From positions 1-38,200 of the forward strand of contig JAFYZZ010000082.1 of the NCBI GenBank assembly GCA_017548445.1: a stretch of DNA of 38,200 bases, written 5' to 3'. Both the position numbers and the translations under genes were made by a program. The notes beneath the pieces were generated by a model. It was not told where the DNA came from and ran no database searches. It was given only the letters and a program-made list of their open reading frames with translations. Shown here piece by piece: positions 16,036-22,763 of this stretch (the stretch's first letter is position 1; every line of letters starts with the position of its first letter). This stretch comes from Bacteroidales bacterium. Lineage in GTDB: Bacteria; Bacteroidota; Bacteroidia; Bacteroidales; UBA932.

Positions 16036-17043
16036 CTATCCGTCCTTTTCCAAAATGTGGATATATTCTACGGTTTTATTGGCACGATGGTTCCGTCGCT
16101 CATCCGTATCTGCCCGGAATCTATGATGATCGCGTGAAATCCTCTCAAAATGTCCGAATGTAGACATAATGGAAGCAATCTGCTCCAAAGGCATCAATCC
16201 TTCATTGTTATAAGAAAGAAAAACATACTTAAAACGGGCATCTTTGATCAGTGAAACAAAAGAATCCGAAACGGTCCTTTTCCCGCAGTAAGCAGAACGA
16301 AGATAGGGTGGTAATCCGGTCTTGCCGCTTGGTGTGAAAGGCTTATAATCTGCTATCGTGTTCAAAATATGATAATTGGAGCCATATTGCCGGGCATTGT
16401 AGGGAGGATCCAGATATAGAACATCTCCTTCGATTCTTTTGATTAGGAGGTTGGCATCTTCTTGATAGACTTCGTGGATGTTTTCATTGACCGGAAAAAA
16501 GGCAGGTTCCAAGACCATCTTCTTTTTCGCCGACGCTTTCAGGTGCTTCAAAAAAGCACCGTACACAGATGCTGTATTGGCGCATCTGTCAGCGCTTTCT
16601 ATCAAACTGCAGAGCAGGAAGAAATAAAGGTCTTCCGAGATTTCCCCACTTTTTTTTAATTCTTCGATCTTGATTCGGATTGCATCAATCCTCTTTCCGT
16701 TCTCGTCAGAGAAGTATTGGCGTCCGCTACCGCTGCCAAGACAATAATTGGAATAGATAAAACCATCTTCTGTCCCTTCCAGAGAATTCAGCAATTGAAC
16801 ATATGCGTCCATTCCAGGGATATCCTCGTGATTCCCGATATAGTTCCTGTTCAGAATATAACAATAATACTCCCAGTCATTTGCAATGATTTTCCTTACT
16901 TTCGGCTTGAAGAATCTCCCAACAATACCGGTCCCGGCGAATAAATCACAAAAGACTTTCTGGGACATATCTGCCCCTACAACGCCGGAAATCGTTTCAT
17001 TGATAAACGGCAGCAGGGAATACTTGGAACCGATATAATTCAT
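16036..17043 (-). CDS. D12-class DNA adenine N6-methyltransferase
   Basis: Methylates adenine in DNA and is the likely protecting partner of the island's nucleases. The 335-residue protein begins MNYIGSKYSLLPFI, the standard D12 start, has the SAM motif DLFAGTG at 33-39 and the catalytic motif DPPYN at 212-216, with the target-recognition region between them (alpha-class order). An in-frame TTG at 17049 would overlap the upstream stop by ATG-like coupling, but the ATG at 17043 gives exactly the family N-terminus and leaves 2 bp to the preceding stop, so I chose it. AT-rich compared with the flanking chromosome. Last gene of the island operon; the kinase gene follows after 8 nt. Confidence 0.92.
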   Translation of the reverse strand: MNYIGSKYSLLPFINETISGVVGADMSQKVFCDLFAGTGIVGRFFKPKVRKIIANDWEYYCYILNRNYIGNHEDIPGMDAYVQLLNSLEGTEDGFIYSNYCLGSGSGRQYFSDENGKRIDAIRIKIEELKKSGEISEDLYFFLLCSLIESADRCANTASVYGAFLKHLKASAKKKMVLEPAFFPVNENIHEVYQEDANLLIKRIEGDVLYLDPPYNARQYGSNYHILNTIADYKPFTPSGKTGLPPYLRSAYCGKRTVSDSFVSLIKDARFKYVFLSYNNEGLMPLEQIASIMSTFGHFERISRDHHRFRADTDERRNHRANKTVEYIHILEKDG

Positions 17044-17045
17044 TT

Positions 17046-18173
17046 TCAATAGGGAATGCTGTTGAAGCTGATATTATTACCAACCAATGAGTACTCAATA
17101 TAGATTAAAGGAAGATATCGTCCTTGCGCCTTTTGGTTGAAGGCGTGAAAAGAGTCAATGACGGTTTGTTTTAATCCGCCGTGTTTGCAAATGACTGCTG
17201 GCTGAATTGTGCTGATTCGATTTGGAATATAGTATTGTTCGATCCAGTCAATATACCTGTCAAGCTGATTGAGAATACTAGTTTTGACTTTTTCGTCTTT
17301 GAGCTCAATCGGGATAATAATCCTCCTACAATCATCGACCGCCTTCGAGACCATAAGGTCAATCCTTTGCATACCAACCCCGCAAGCAACCTCATTCCCT
17401 ATCCATTCCACAGAATCCCGATCAATTCCCAAGGCCTTGTCAAGATCAGTTCCTTTAGTTATCTGCTGGGCGCAAAAAGCCTGAAGATGGGCTTCGTGGG
17501 CTTGTCCTCGGTTGATCTTATATATCATTCGGGGCAGGATGTTAAGAGGTATTTTGCGACCGGTATAATTGCTATTGGTAGATGCAATAGAAATCTCCTC
17601 CTCATATATAGAGTAAGTGTTCGAAATAGGAAGGGGTAAATAGTTGTTTTCTTTTCTGATCAACTCACAAAGTCGTTCGGCTTCATAAATAGTGATCATT
17701 GTGTTGCCGCGATTCCCTTTGAGCTTACGGTAAATCAAACTCCATAGCATCTGGCAAGGACAGGATATGTTTTTAATTTCGTCCAAAGCCTGCCATTCAG
17801 TGACGCCTTTCCCATAAACTTCATAAGGGCGAATCAACACTCTGAAGGTTAAGTTTTTGTTCAATTGGTCTGCCAAAAACTGATGCTTGTCCTTATTGTC
17901 AAGAAACGGTTCGCTTGAAGCCTGGAAAATGCCATAGAAACGTCCTTCTTTATTCTCTCGGGCTTGCAGATAGAAAAGAATATGATCACCTTTCCGTATC
18001 CTGCAACAGTCTGCCATCAAGCCAACCAAACATTTTTCTGTTGTAGGGTGAAGAGACGTATAAGATGTCCCATTAAAATCAACGTCATTGTCTTTTGCTC
18101 CGGTCCCCGCAAACATATATTCGAGATGATACTTGAATGTGGTCCCGTCCACAATGAATACATGCGTGGTCAT
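17046..18173 (-). CDS. PD-(D/E)XK nuclease with N-terminal PUA/EVE-like region, putative restriction enzyme
   Basis: The 375-residue protein has two parts. The C-terminal half carries a PD-(D/E)XK-type site: IDLMV (Asp272) followed by IIPIELK (Glu290, Lys292), then LNQLDRYIDWIEQY, an arrangement like NucS/DUF91 and several restriction endonucleases. The N-terminal part (about residues 1-120; HVFIVDGTTFKYHLEYMFAGTG, RKGDHILFYLQARENKEGRFYGIFQ) resembles PUA/EVE-type domains, which bind modified bases in some Type IV enzymes; this is inference from pattern. Cysteines at 137-140 (SCPC) and 56-57. It could be the second nuclease of the system or a modification-dependent enzyme. Spaced 4 bp after the HNH gene and 2 bp before the D12 gene. 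Confidence 0.7.
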   Translation of the reverse strand: MTTHVFIVDGTTFKYHLEYMFAGTGAKDNDVDFNGTSYTSLHPTTEKCLVGLMADCCRIRKGDHILFYLQARENKEGRFYGIFQASSEPFLDNKDKHQFLADQLNKNLTFRVLIRPYEVYGKGVTEWQALDEIKNISCPCQMLWSLIYRKLKGNRGNTMITIYEAERLCELIRKENNYLPLPISNTYSIYEEEISIASTNSNYTGRKIPLNILPRMIYKINRGQAHEAHLQAFCAQQITKGTDLDKALGIDRDSVEWIGNEVACGVGMQRIDLMVSKAVDDCRRIIIPIELKDEKVKTSILNQLDRYIDWIEQYYIPNRISTIQPAVICKHGGLKQTVIDSFHAFNQKAQGRYLPLIYIEYSLVGNNISFNSIPY

Positions 18174-18177
18174 TCTA

Positions 18178-18882
18178 TTATTTGTCTTCAGGATAAAACT
18201 TGGTCATAATATAATCCGCCGTATGCTTTGCGGCTTCCGAGGAGATGCGACGGACACAGGCCTTCCGATATTCTACAGGATCATATTGATAGCAACCAAC
18301 ACAACCTAATTCTTCCGAGTAGTTTTCATCGCCCTCATAAAATGGGTAGGGATTTCCTTTGATAAACTGGGCATTCCATCGTTTATTCGTCAGTTTGCAT
18401 TCTTTGCAGATTTGTCTTTTGGCATCATTTGCAGCTTTGCACAGAGGTTGGAAATCATCGAATCTCTGGGTCTCGGGATTGGATACTCGCCAGTCGTCTT
18501 TCCTCCCGTCCTTATGGTCAATCTCAATTTTCGTATTCTCGGAGAATCCTTTGACCCCGAGCATAACGCATCGTTGTTGCTTGTAATAGTCCTTTATGTC
18601 TTTCCTGATATTCTGTTTGAAGGTTTCATAGGCCAAGAAACCGATGGTCCTAATCGCATCGATCGAGTTCCCCGGACGGAGTGACTTGTTCTTTTCAACC
18701 TTGTATTTCCGTTTCCCTACCCTGACCACATTATCCCTGCACCAACTTCCTCCGTTGCCTAATACAAGGTCTTTATATTCGCCGGTAAACTCATTGACGT
18801 CAACCCACCTGCTTATCCCGTTTTCGTCCGGTGCTGCCAAACGGATGAACAATTTGCCGTAGTCTTTCTTTTCACGTGCCAT
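18178..18882 (-). CDS. HNH restriction endonuclease
   Basis: The 234-residue protein contains an HNH (beta-beta-alpha metal) site: IEIDHKDGRKDDWRV (Asp122, His123), then DDFQPLCKAANDAKRQICKEC with the Asn at 152. Two CxxC pairs (C159/C162 and C194/C197) can hold a structural zinc, as in zinc-containing HNH restriction enzymes. The pattern DHxDGR...FQPLCK..ND.KR..C..C is typical of Type II enzymes next to their methyltransferases. The ATG at 18882 is chosen; an earlier start would add 19 serine-rich residues running into the methyltransferase gene. Recognition sequence cannot be read from sequence. It lies 1 bp after the methyltransferase stop. Confidence 0.85.
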   Translation of the reverse strand: MAREKKDYGKLFIRLAAPDENGISRWVDVNEFTGEYKDLVLGNGGSWCRDNVVRVGKRKYKVEKNKSLRPGNSIDAIRTIGFLAYETFKQNIRKDIKDYYKQQRCVMLGVKGFSENTKIEIDHKDGRKDDWRVSNPETQRFDDFQPLCKAANDAKRQICKECKLTNKRWNAQFIKGNPYPFYEGDENYSEELGCVGCYQYDPVEYRKACVRRISSEAAKHTADYIMTKFYPEDK

Positions 18883-18883
18883 A

Positions 18884-19666
18884 TCAGTCAAGTTTCTTGA
18901 AAACAAAAATATACTCGTGCTTGAAGAGGAAGTAGTCACTTTGCAACGCCCGGTATTTCCAGATATCCTGCACCCCGAGTTTGCCTCGGTTTCCTTCGAT
19001 ATTCTTGATGATGATCCCTTTCATTTTTACGGAGAAGTTCTTTTTGACGGTATCCATCATATAAAACGCGAGAGGGATGACTTCGCTTTGTTTATAAATG
19101 TCACCTCCGACTATTGCGAAGTATTTGTTCCTCTCCAGATAGTGGAGTCCATTTCCAATAGCTTGGGTAAATTTGTTCATAAATGTCTCGAGAGTAGGAC
19201 AATTGGATAGGTCGCGAGGATCTTGTGTAAATTTAATGATATCGAAATAGGGCGGGTGGGCTATCATAAAATCCGCTTTAAGGATACCTATAGAATCAAG
19301 GCTCTTGTCAATGACCTTATTGAAAGCGTCAGTGTCGGCAACATCGCAATCGCATAGGGAATACTTGATGGCCGAACCTGCTCCCATCGCATCCGATACA
19401 TACTGGATAATGCTGGAGTTGATATCAAATCCGATATAGTTTCTGTTAAGAGTTTCACACTCGAACAGTGTAGTGCCGGATCCCGAGAACAACTCGAGTA
19501 CGGTGTCCCCTTCGTTGGTGTAACGTCGAATCAGTTGATTGGGGACCTGGGGGATGAAGTTGCCGTGATAGACGTTTTTGTGTTTGCCAGTTTTGTCCCG
19601 TTCGTTAAAAAACCATAGGCTGTCAACGTTGATTCCTGTTTCTTGTCGTGTTTTGACTTGTTCCAT
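18884..19666 (-). CDS. Site-specific DNA methyltransferase (N4-cytosine/N6-adenine type)
   Basis: First gene of the island. The 260-residue protein has the SAM motif LELFSGSGTTLFEC (FSGSGTT at 60-66) preceded by VPNQLIRRYTNEGD, and the catalytic motif HPPYFD at 137-142, where the first residue of the usual (D/N/S)PPY is His. The order SAM motif then catalytic motif with only about 75 residues between suggests a gamma-like layout. A His at this place is closest to the S/T-PPY motifs of N4-cytosine enzymes, so the modified base is uncertain. Two methyltransferases in one operon would suit an asymmetric recognition site, each methylating one strand. Confidence 0.85.
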   Translation of the reverse strand: MEQVKTRQETGINVDSLWFFNERDKTGKHKNVYHGNFIPQVPNQLIRRYTNEGDTVLELFSGSGTTLFECETLNRNYIGFDINSSIIQYVSDAMGAGSAIKYSLCDCDVADTDAFNKVIDKSLDSIGILKADFMIAHPPYFDIIKFTQDPRDLSNCPTLETFMNKFTQAIGNGLHYLERNKYFAIVGGDIYKQSEVIPLAFYMMDTVKKNFSVKMKGIIIKNIEGNRGKLGVQDIWKYRALQSDYFLFKHEYIFVFKKLD

Positions 19667-19708
19667 AATATGAAGATTTAAAAGTTAAAGTTTAGATCAA
19701 TCAATGTC

Positions 19709-19716
19709 CAAATTTA
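19709..19716 (-). promoter_or_regulatory. Candidate -7 box (TAAATTTG) for the restriction-modification operon
   Basis: An exact TAnnTTTG match lies 42 nt before the ATG at 19666 in an AT-rich leader. It is the only clear box in front of the four island genes, and may also drive the kinase and nucleotidyltransferase genes downstream. Confidence 0.5.
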
Positions 19717-19751
19717 CAATTAATTATTGGAATGATGCGCCAAAAATAAAT

Positions 19752-19772
19752 AAAAAAGGCGCAGGTGTGCCC
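19752..19772 (-). terminator. Probable terminator of the mscS gene
   Basis: Read on the minus strand just after the mscS stop, GGCACACCTGCGCC can form a short GC hairpin (one mismatch) followed directly by six T residues. Confidence 0.45.
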
Positions 19773-19777
19773 TGTCG

Positions 19778-20707
19778 CTACTGGTGCAGATGCACGTCGA
19801 GCTGGGGGAACGGGAAGTGGATGCCGGACTGCGGGAGTTCGGTGTAGATGCGTTCGTTGAGGTCGAACCAGGCGCCCCAGTAGTCCGGCGTCATCACCCA
19901 GGCGCGGATGAGGAAGACCACCGAGCTGTTGTCCAGCTTCTGGATGGCGATGATGGGATCCTTGGCGCCGGGCGTGGTCCCGTCCAGGAAGCGGGGGTCC
20001 TCCCGGACGATTTCCGTGAGCTTCTCCTTGCAGGCGGCTGCGTCCGTGCCATAGGCCACGTTCACCGTGATGTCGATGCGCCGCGTCGGAAAACTGCTGT
20101 AATTGACGACGTTGCCGTTGAACAGGGCGCCGTTCGGCAGGATGACCTTGCGGTTGTCGAAGGTAAGCAGATGGGTGCCTACGATGGTCACGTCCGTGAC
20201 CGTACCTGCGTATCCCTGCGCTTCGATGTAGTCGCCGGCCTTGAAAGGCTTGAACGCCATAATCATCAGTCCGCCGGCGAAGTTCTGCAGCGTGCCGCTG
20301 AGGGCCATACCGATGGCCATTCCACCTGCAGCGAGCAGGGCGGCGATGGAGGTGGTGTTGACCCCGAGCGTGCTCACGACCACCACGATGAGCAGGATGG
20401 TGAGCAGGATGGAGACAAGGCTGGCGATGAAGGTGGCCAGCGCCTTTTCCGTCTTCCGTCTCTCGAAGACGTGCTGGAGGCCCTTCTTGACGCGCCGGAT
20501 GATCCAGGCTCCGATGATGTAGATGAGCAGGGCCAGCAGAAGCTTGAGACCGAACTGCACGGCCTTCTGGCCGATTTGCTGCAGGGCGGTGCCGGGGTTG
20601 GCGGCGAGCATCTCGGTAAAACGCTGCCAGGCCAGCCTGGTCGAATCCGCCCGGCTGGCCAGCTCCTCCTTGGACAGGGGTGACGCTTGAAGAAGATAAT
20701 ATATCAT
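19778..20707 (-). CDS. MscS-family mechanosensitive ion channel
   Basis: Opens under membrane tension and releases solutes in osmotic downshock. The 309-residue protein has three membrane helices: about 50-68 (FGLKLLLALLIYIIGAWII), about 90-113 and the pore helix about 118-150 (ALLAAGGMAIGMALSGTLQNFAGGLMIMAF), whose Gly/Ala packing is the MscS signature. It is followed by PFKAGDYIEAQGYAGTVTDV and the beta domain LLTFDNRKVILPNGALFNGNVVNYS, both typical. The ATG at 20707 is taken because a TATATTTG box ends 6 nt upstream; a longer in-frame opening to 20872 runs through non-coding DNA. No neighbour shares its transcript. Confidence 0.95.
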   Translation of the reverse strand: MIYYLLQASPLSKEELASRADSTRLAWQRFTEMLAANPGTALQQIGQKAVQFGLKLLLALLIYIIGAWIIRRVKKGLQHVFERRKTEKALATFIASLVSILLTILLIVVVVSTLGVNTTSIAALLAAGGMAIGMALSGTLQNFAGGLMIMAFKPFKAGDYIEAQGYAGTVTDVTIVGTHLLTFDNRKVILPNGALFNGNVVNYSSFPTRRIDITVNVAYGTDAAACKEKLTEIVREDPRFLDGTTPGAKDPIIAIQKLDNSSVVFLIRAWVMTPDYWGAWFDLNERIYTELPQSGIHFPFPQLDVHLHQ

Positions 20708-20713
20708 AGGATA

Positions 20714-20721
20714 CAAATATA
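20714..20721 (-). promoter_or_regulatory. Candidate -7 box (TATATTTG) for mscS
   Basis: Exact TAnnTTTG match on the minus strand ending 6 nt before the ATG, predicting a leaderless or near-leaderless transcript. Confidence 0.55.
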
Positions 20722-20799
20722 CAAAAAAACGTCCGATACCGCTTCCCGGAACCCGGTCCCGCGTCAGAAAGGAACTAAATGAAAAAAAGTGAAAAATAA

Positions 20800-20831
20800 T
20801 TTGGTTTATAATGTAAACTTGTTTATATTTG
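20800..20831 (+). promoter_or_regulatory. Complete promoter with a dyad operator between the boxes
   Basis: A -33 TTTG (20800-20803) and a -7 TATATTTG (20824-20831) are 20 bp apart, a good Bacteroidetes promoter. Between them GTTTATAATGTAAAC (20804-20818) is a perfect GTTTA-N5-TAAAC dyad, and a third GTTTATA half-site (20821-20827) overlaps the -7 box. A repressor here would block polymerase. The second gene of the downstream pair encodes a winged-helix regulator, so autoregulation is the natural inference. Confidence 0.6.
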
Positions 20832-20903
20832 CATCGTGATTCAAGCCTGAGTGCGCAGCAGGGGAGGGTCAAAATTTGATAATGTATTAAAAATTAGATT
20901 CTT

Positions 20904-21479
20904 ATGGAAACCAACAACAACTTGACTCCGGAGCGCAGCCTCGAGCTCATCAACGAGACGCTGGAGAGCAACCGCCGCTCCATCATCGCCGGCAGCGGCA
21001 AATTCTTCATCCTGTGGGGCAGCTTGCTCCTGGTCTTCTCTCTGGCCGTGTATCTGGGCTGGAGCCGGACGGGCCACGCCGCGTGGAACTACCTCTGGTT
21101 CGCGATGCCGGTGGTCGGCTACGCGCTGGCTTTTATGCTGGGCAAGGGCCGCAGGCAGGTCCCGCAGAATTTCATCTCTGCCCTGCTGGGCAAGATCTGG
21201 GCCGCCTTCGGCTTCTTCTCCGTCGTCATCAGCGCCCTGGCCGTCGTCGCTTTCCCGATGAACATCACCCTGGTAATCATCCTGCTCTTCGGCGTCGCGG
21301 AGACCATTTCGGGCATCGCCCTGAAGAACTGGCCGATCATCATCGCCGGTGCCATCGTGGGCGTCGGCGGCGCCTGCGCCGCGGTGCGGCTTGCGAGCGG
21401 CCCCGAACAGATGCTTCTTTTCACCGGCGCCGCCGTGGTCCTTGCCCTGACCGGCCTCGCCCTTCAGCTGAGGAAATAA
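20904..21479 (+). CDS. Six-helix membrane protein of unknown function
   Basis: The 191-residue protein has a hydrophilic start (ETNNNLTPERSLELINETLE) followed by six predicted membrane helices, roughly at 34-53, 61-80, 97-117, 120-139, 142-161 and 168-188. No enzymatic motif is visible. Similar proteins precede a winged-helix regulator in many Bacteroidetes, probably forming a membrane sensor and regulator pair (inference). The regulator gene begins 1 bp after its stop. It has a 5' leader of roughly 65 nt after the promoter at 20800-20831. Confidence 0.75.
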   Translation: METNNNLTPERSLELINETLESNRRSIIAGSGKFFILWGSLLLVFSLAVYLGWSRTGHAAWNYLWFAMPVVGYALAFMLGKGRRQVPQNFISALLGKIWAAFGFFSVVISALAVVAFPMNITLVIILLFGVAETISGIALKNWPIIIAGAIVGVGGACAAVRLASGPEQMLLFTGAAVVLALTGLALQLRK

Positions 21480-21480
21480 G

Positions 21481-21765
21481 ATGTTTGACAAGTTGGACCC
21501 GCTGCTCCATTCGGAGCTCCGCCTGGCGGTGATGTCCATCCTCGTCGGGTCGGATGAAGCGGACTTCGTGTATCTGCGGCAGCAGACCGGCGCCACGGCG
21601 GGCAACCTGAGCGTCCAGCTGGACAAGCTCACCGCCGCCGGCTACATCTCGGTCGAAAAGGGTTTCCAGGGCAAGAAGCCCCGCACGACCTGCCGCGTCA
21701 CCGAAGAGGGACGCGCCGCCTTCGAGGCATACGTCGAAGCGCTCCGCTCCTATATCGGCAAATAA
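21481..21765 (+). CDS. Winged-helix transcriptional regulator (ArsR/MarR-like, HTH_34 type)
   Basis: The 94-residue protein is one winged-helix domain. It starts LDPLLHSELRLAVMSILVG, has the recognition segment TGATAGNLSVQLDKLTAAGYI and the wing VEKGFQGKKPRTTCRVTEEGRAAF, matching the small stand-alone regulators of the HTH_34 family. It follows the membrane protein after 1 bp and is certainly cotranscribed. Its likely target is the GTTTATAATGTAAAC dyad at 20804-20818 upstream of the pair. There is no visible metal-binding cysteine motif, so the signal is unknown. Confidence 0.88.
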   Translation: MFDKLDPLLHSELRLAVMSILVGSDEADFVYLRQQTGATAGNLSVQLDKLTAAGYISVEKGFQGKKPRTTCRVTEEGRAAFEAYVEALRSYIGK

Positions 21766-21770
21766 TTTCG

Positions 21771-21778
21771 TATCTTTG
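21771..21778 (+). promoter_or_regulatory. Candidate -7 box (TATCTTTG) for rsmG
   Basis: Exact TAnnTTTG match just after the regulator's stop. Its last four bases (TTTG) are also the first bases of the left arm of element E2, so transcription would begin inside the arm. Confidence 0.5.
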
Positions 21779-21908
21779 CGTCTGCGGCCCTGACCTCCCG
21801 GGAGACGTTGCCACCCTCGGCACGTAAGAGGGAGGGGCCCGCCGCAAAGCGGTGGGAGGGGTCGAGCAAAGCGAGACGCTCCCGGGAGGTCAGGGCTGCA
21901 GACGCAAA
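21775..21908. repeat. Palindromic element E2, in the rsmG leader
   Basis: Left arm 21775-21804 and right arm 21879-21908 pair over 30 nt, with one G-T (G-U in RNA) as the only deviation. The 57-nt core at 21807-21863 equals that of E1 except for the AAA loop. The core contains the hairpins CCCTC/GAGGG and CCCGCCGC/GCGGTGGG; a third short stem, GTC-GA-GC/GC-GA-GAC (21861-21877), has two adjacent G-A mismatches. The right arm ends 4 nt before the rsmG ATG. The arms bear no resemblance to those of E1. Confidence 0.92.
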
Positions 21909-21912
21909 GGAA

Positions 21913-22533
21913 ATGAAGAATCAAGAACAATACGAGCCGATGGTGGCACTGTACCGCGAATGGAACGCGCGGATCAACGTCGTGTCCCGCAAGGACATCG
22001 ACGCGCTGTACGAGCACCATATCCTCCACTCGCTGGCCATCGCCGAATACGTGAACCGTTTCTATCCGGGTGCTTTCGAAGGCGCCCGGATTCTCGATCT
22101 GGGAACGGGCGGCGGCTTTCCGGGCATTCCGCTGGCGATGGAATTCCCTCAGGCGCACTTCACGCTCTGCGATTCCATCGGCAAGAAGGTCCGGGTGGCG
22201 CAGGCGGTCGCCGAGGCTCTGGGCCTGCAGAACGTCAGCTGCGTCAATGCGCGGGCGGAGTCGCTGCCCGGTCCCTACGACTGGGTGGTCTCGCGCGCCG
22301 TCACCTCGCTGGACAACTTCTACCCTTGGGTGAAGGGGAAATTCAACCGCGGCATTCTCTATCTGAAGGGGGGCGACGTGGCCCCGGAGATTGCGGAACT
22401 GACCCGGAAATGCCGGGTCGAACCCGGCCGGATCCGCGTCTGGAAGATCGCCGAATGGCTGAAAGATGAATATTTTGCAGAAAAATTTGTAATTGAAATC
22501 GGAAAAGATTACCTTTGCCCTCCCAAATTTTGA
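21913..22533 (+). CDS. rsmG: 16S rRNA (guanine(527)-N7)-methyltransferase RsmG
   Basis: Methylates N7 of G527 in 16S rRNA using SAM. The 206-residue protein has the family length, with N-terminal YREWNARINVVSRKDIDALYEHHILHSLA, the SAM motif ILDLGTGGGFPGIPLA at 60-75, VVSRAVTSLDNFYPWV and LYLKGGD. The ATG at 21913 is correct: the frame extends upstream to 21808, but those 35 residues are encoded by element E2 and give a repetitive basic peptide absent from the family. The leader is a strong hairpin (E2) ending 4 nt before the ATG, which could limit ribosome access. rpmH follows after 19 bp. Confidence 0.96.
   Translation: MKNQEQYEPMVALYREWNARINVVSRKDIDALYEHHILHSLAIAEYVNRFYPGAFEGARILDLGTGGGFPGIPLAMEFPQAHFTLCDSIGKKVRVAQAVAEALGLQNVSCVNARAESLPGPYDWVVSRAVTSLDNFYPWVKGKFNRGILYLKGGDVAPEIAELTRKCRVEPGRIRVWKIAEWLKDEYFAEKFVIEIGKDYLCPPKF
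22510..22517 (+). promoter_or_regulatory. Candidate -7 box (TACCTTTG) for rpmH, inside the end of rsmG
   Basis: Exact TAnnTTTG match within the last codons of rsmG (KDYLCPPKF), 35 nt before the rpmH ATG. It would let the ribosomal protein gene be transcribed independently of rsmG. Confidence 0.5.
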
Positions 22534-22552
22534 AAACTAAAAAATAGAAGAT

Positions 22553-22705
22553 ATGAAAAGGACTTTCCAACCCTCCAACCGCAAGCGTGTCAACAAGCAC
22601 GGCTTCCGCGAGCGTATGAGCACGGCGAACGGCCGCCGGGTTCTCGCATCCCGTCGCGCCCACGGCCGCAAGAAGCTCACCGTTTCTTCCGAGGACCGCT
22701 GGTAA
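22553..22705 (+). CDS. rpmH: 50S ribosomal protein L34
   Basis: A 50-residue, strongly basic protein: [20 protein letters not shown], then [20 protein letters not shown] and [10 protein letters not shown]. The KRTFQPS start and the GFRxRMxTxxGRxVLxxRRxxGRxxL pattern identify L34, a small protein of the large ribosomal subunit. It lies 19 bp after rsmG and is followed by a strong terminator 16 bp after its stop. It has its own candidate promoter in rsmG. In many bacteria rpmH heads the rnpA operon near the origin; here rnpA does not follow. Confidence 0.98.
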   Translation: MKRTFQPSNRKRVNKHGFRERMSTANGRRVLASRRAHGRKKLTVSSEDRW

Positions 22706-22721
22706 TCGTACCTCCCCGGTA

Positions 22722-22763
22722 CAAGAACTGCCGACCTGAAAAGGCCGGCAGTTCTTGTTTTTT
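22722..22763 (+). terminator. Rho-independent terminator of rpmH
   Basis: CAAGAACTGCCG (22722-22733) and CGGCAGTTCTTG (22746-22757) form a perfect 12-bp stem with a 12-nt loop, followed by six T residues (22758-22763). The T-run overlaps the stop codon of the convergent peptidase gene at 22762-22764. Confidence 0.93.

Larger units (their letters stand above)
16028..19716 (-). other. AT-rich restriction-modification island
   Basis: Between the AmgK-like gene and the MscS gene the base composition falls sharply from the GC-rich surroundings, and A/T-ending codons become common. The stretch holds four tightly packed minus-strand genes (18884-19666, 18178-18882, 17046-18173, 16036-17043), spaced by 1, 4 and 2 bp, with one promoter at 19709-19716. 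Content and composition indicate horizontal acquisition. I saw no integrase, transposase or flanking repeats, so the mode of entry is unknown. Confidence 0.8.

Noticed and set aside
17044..17049. TTG start at 17049 for the D12 methyltransferase
   Set aside because: The ATG two codons later gives the exact family N-terminus MNYIGSK.
21808..21912. Longer rsmG start at 21808
   Set aside because: The extra 35 residues are encoded by palindromic element E2 and are absent from the RsmG family; the ATG at 21913 gives the normal protein.
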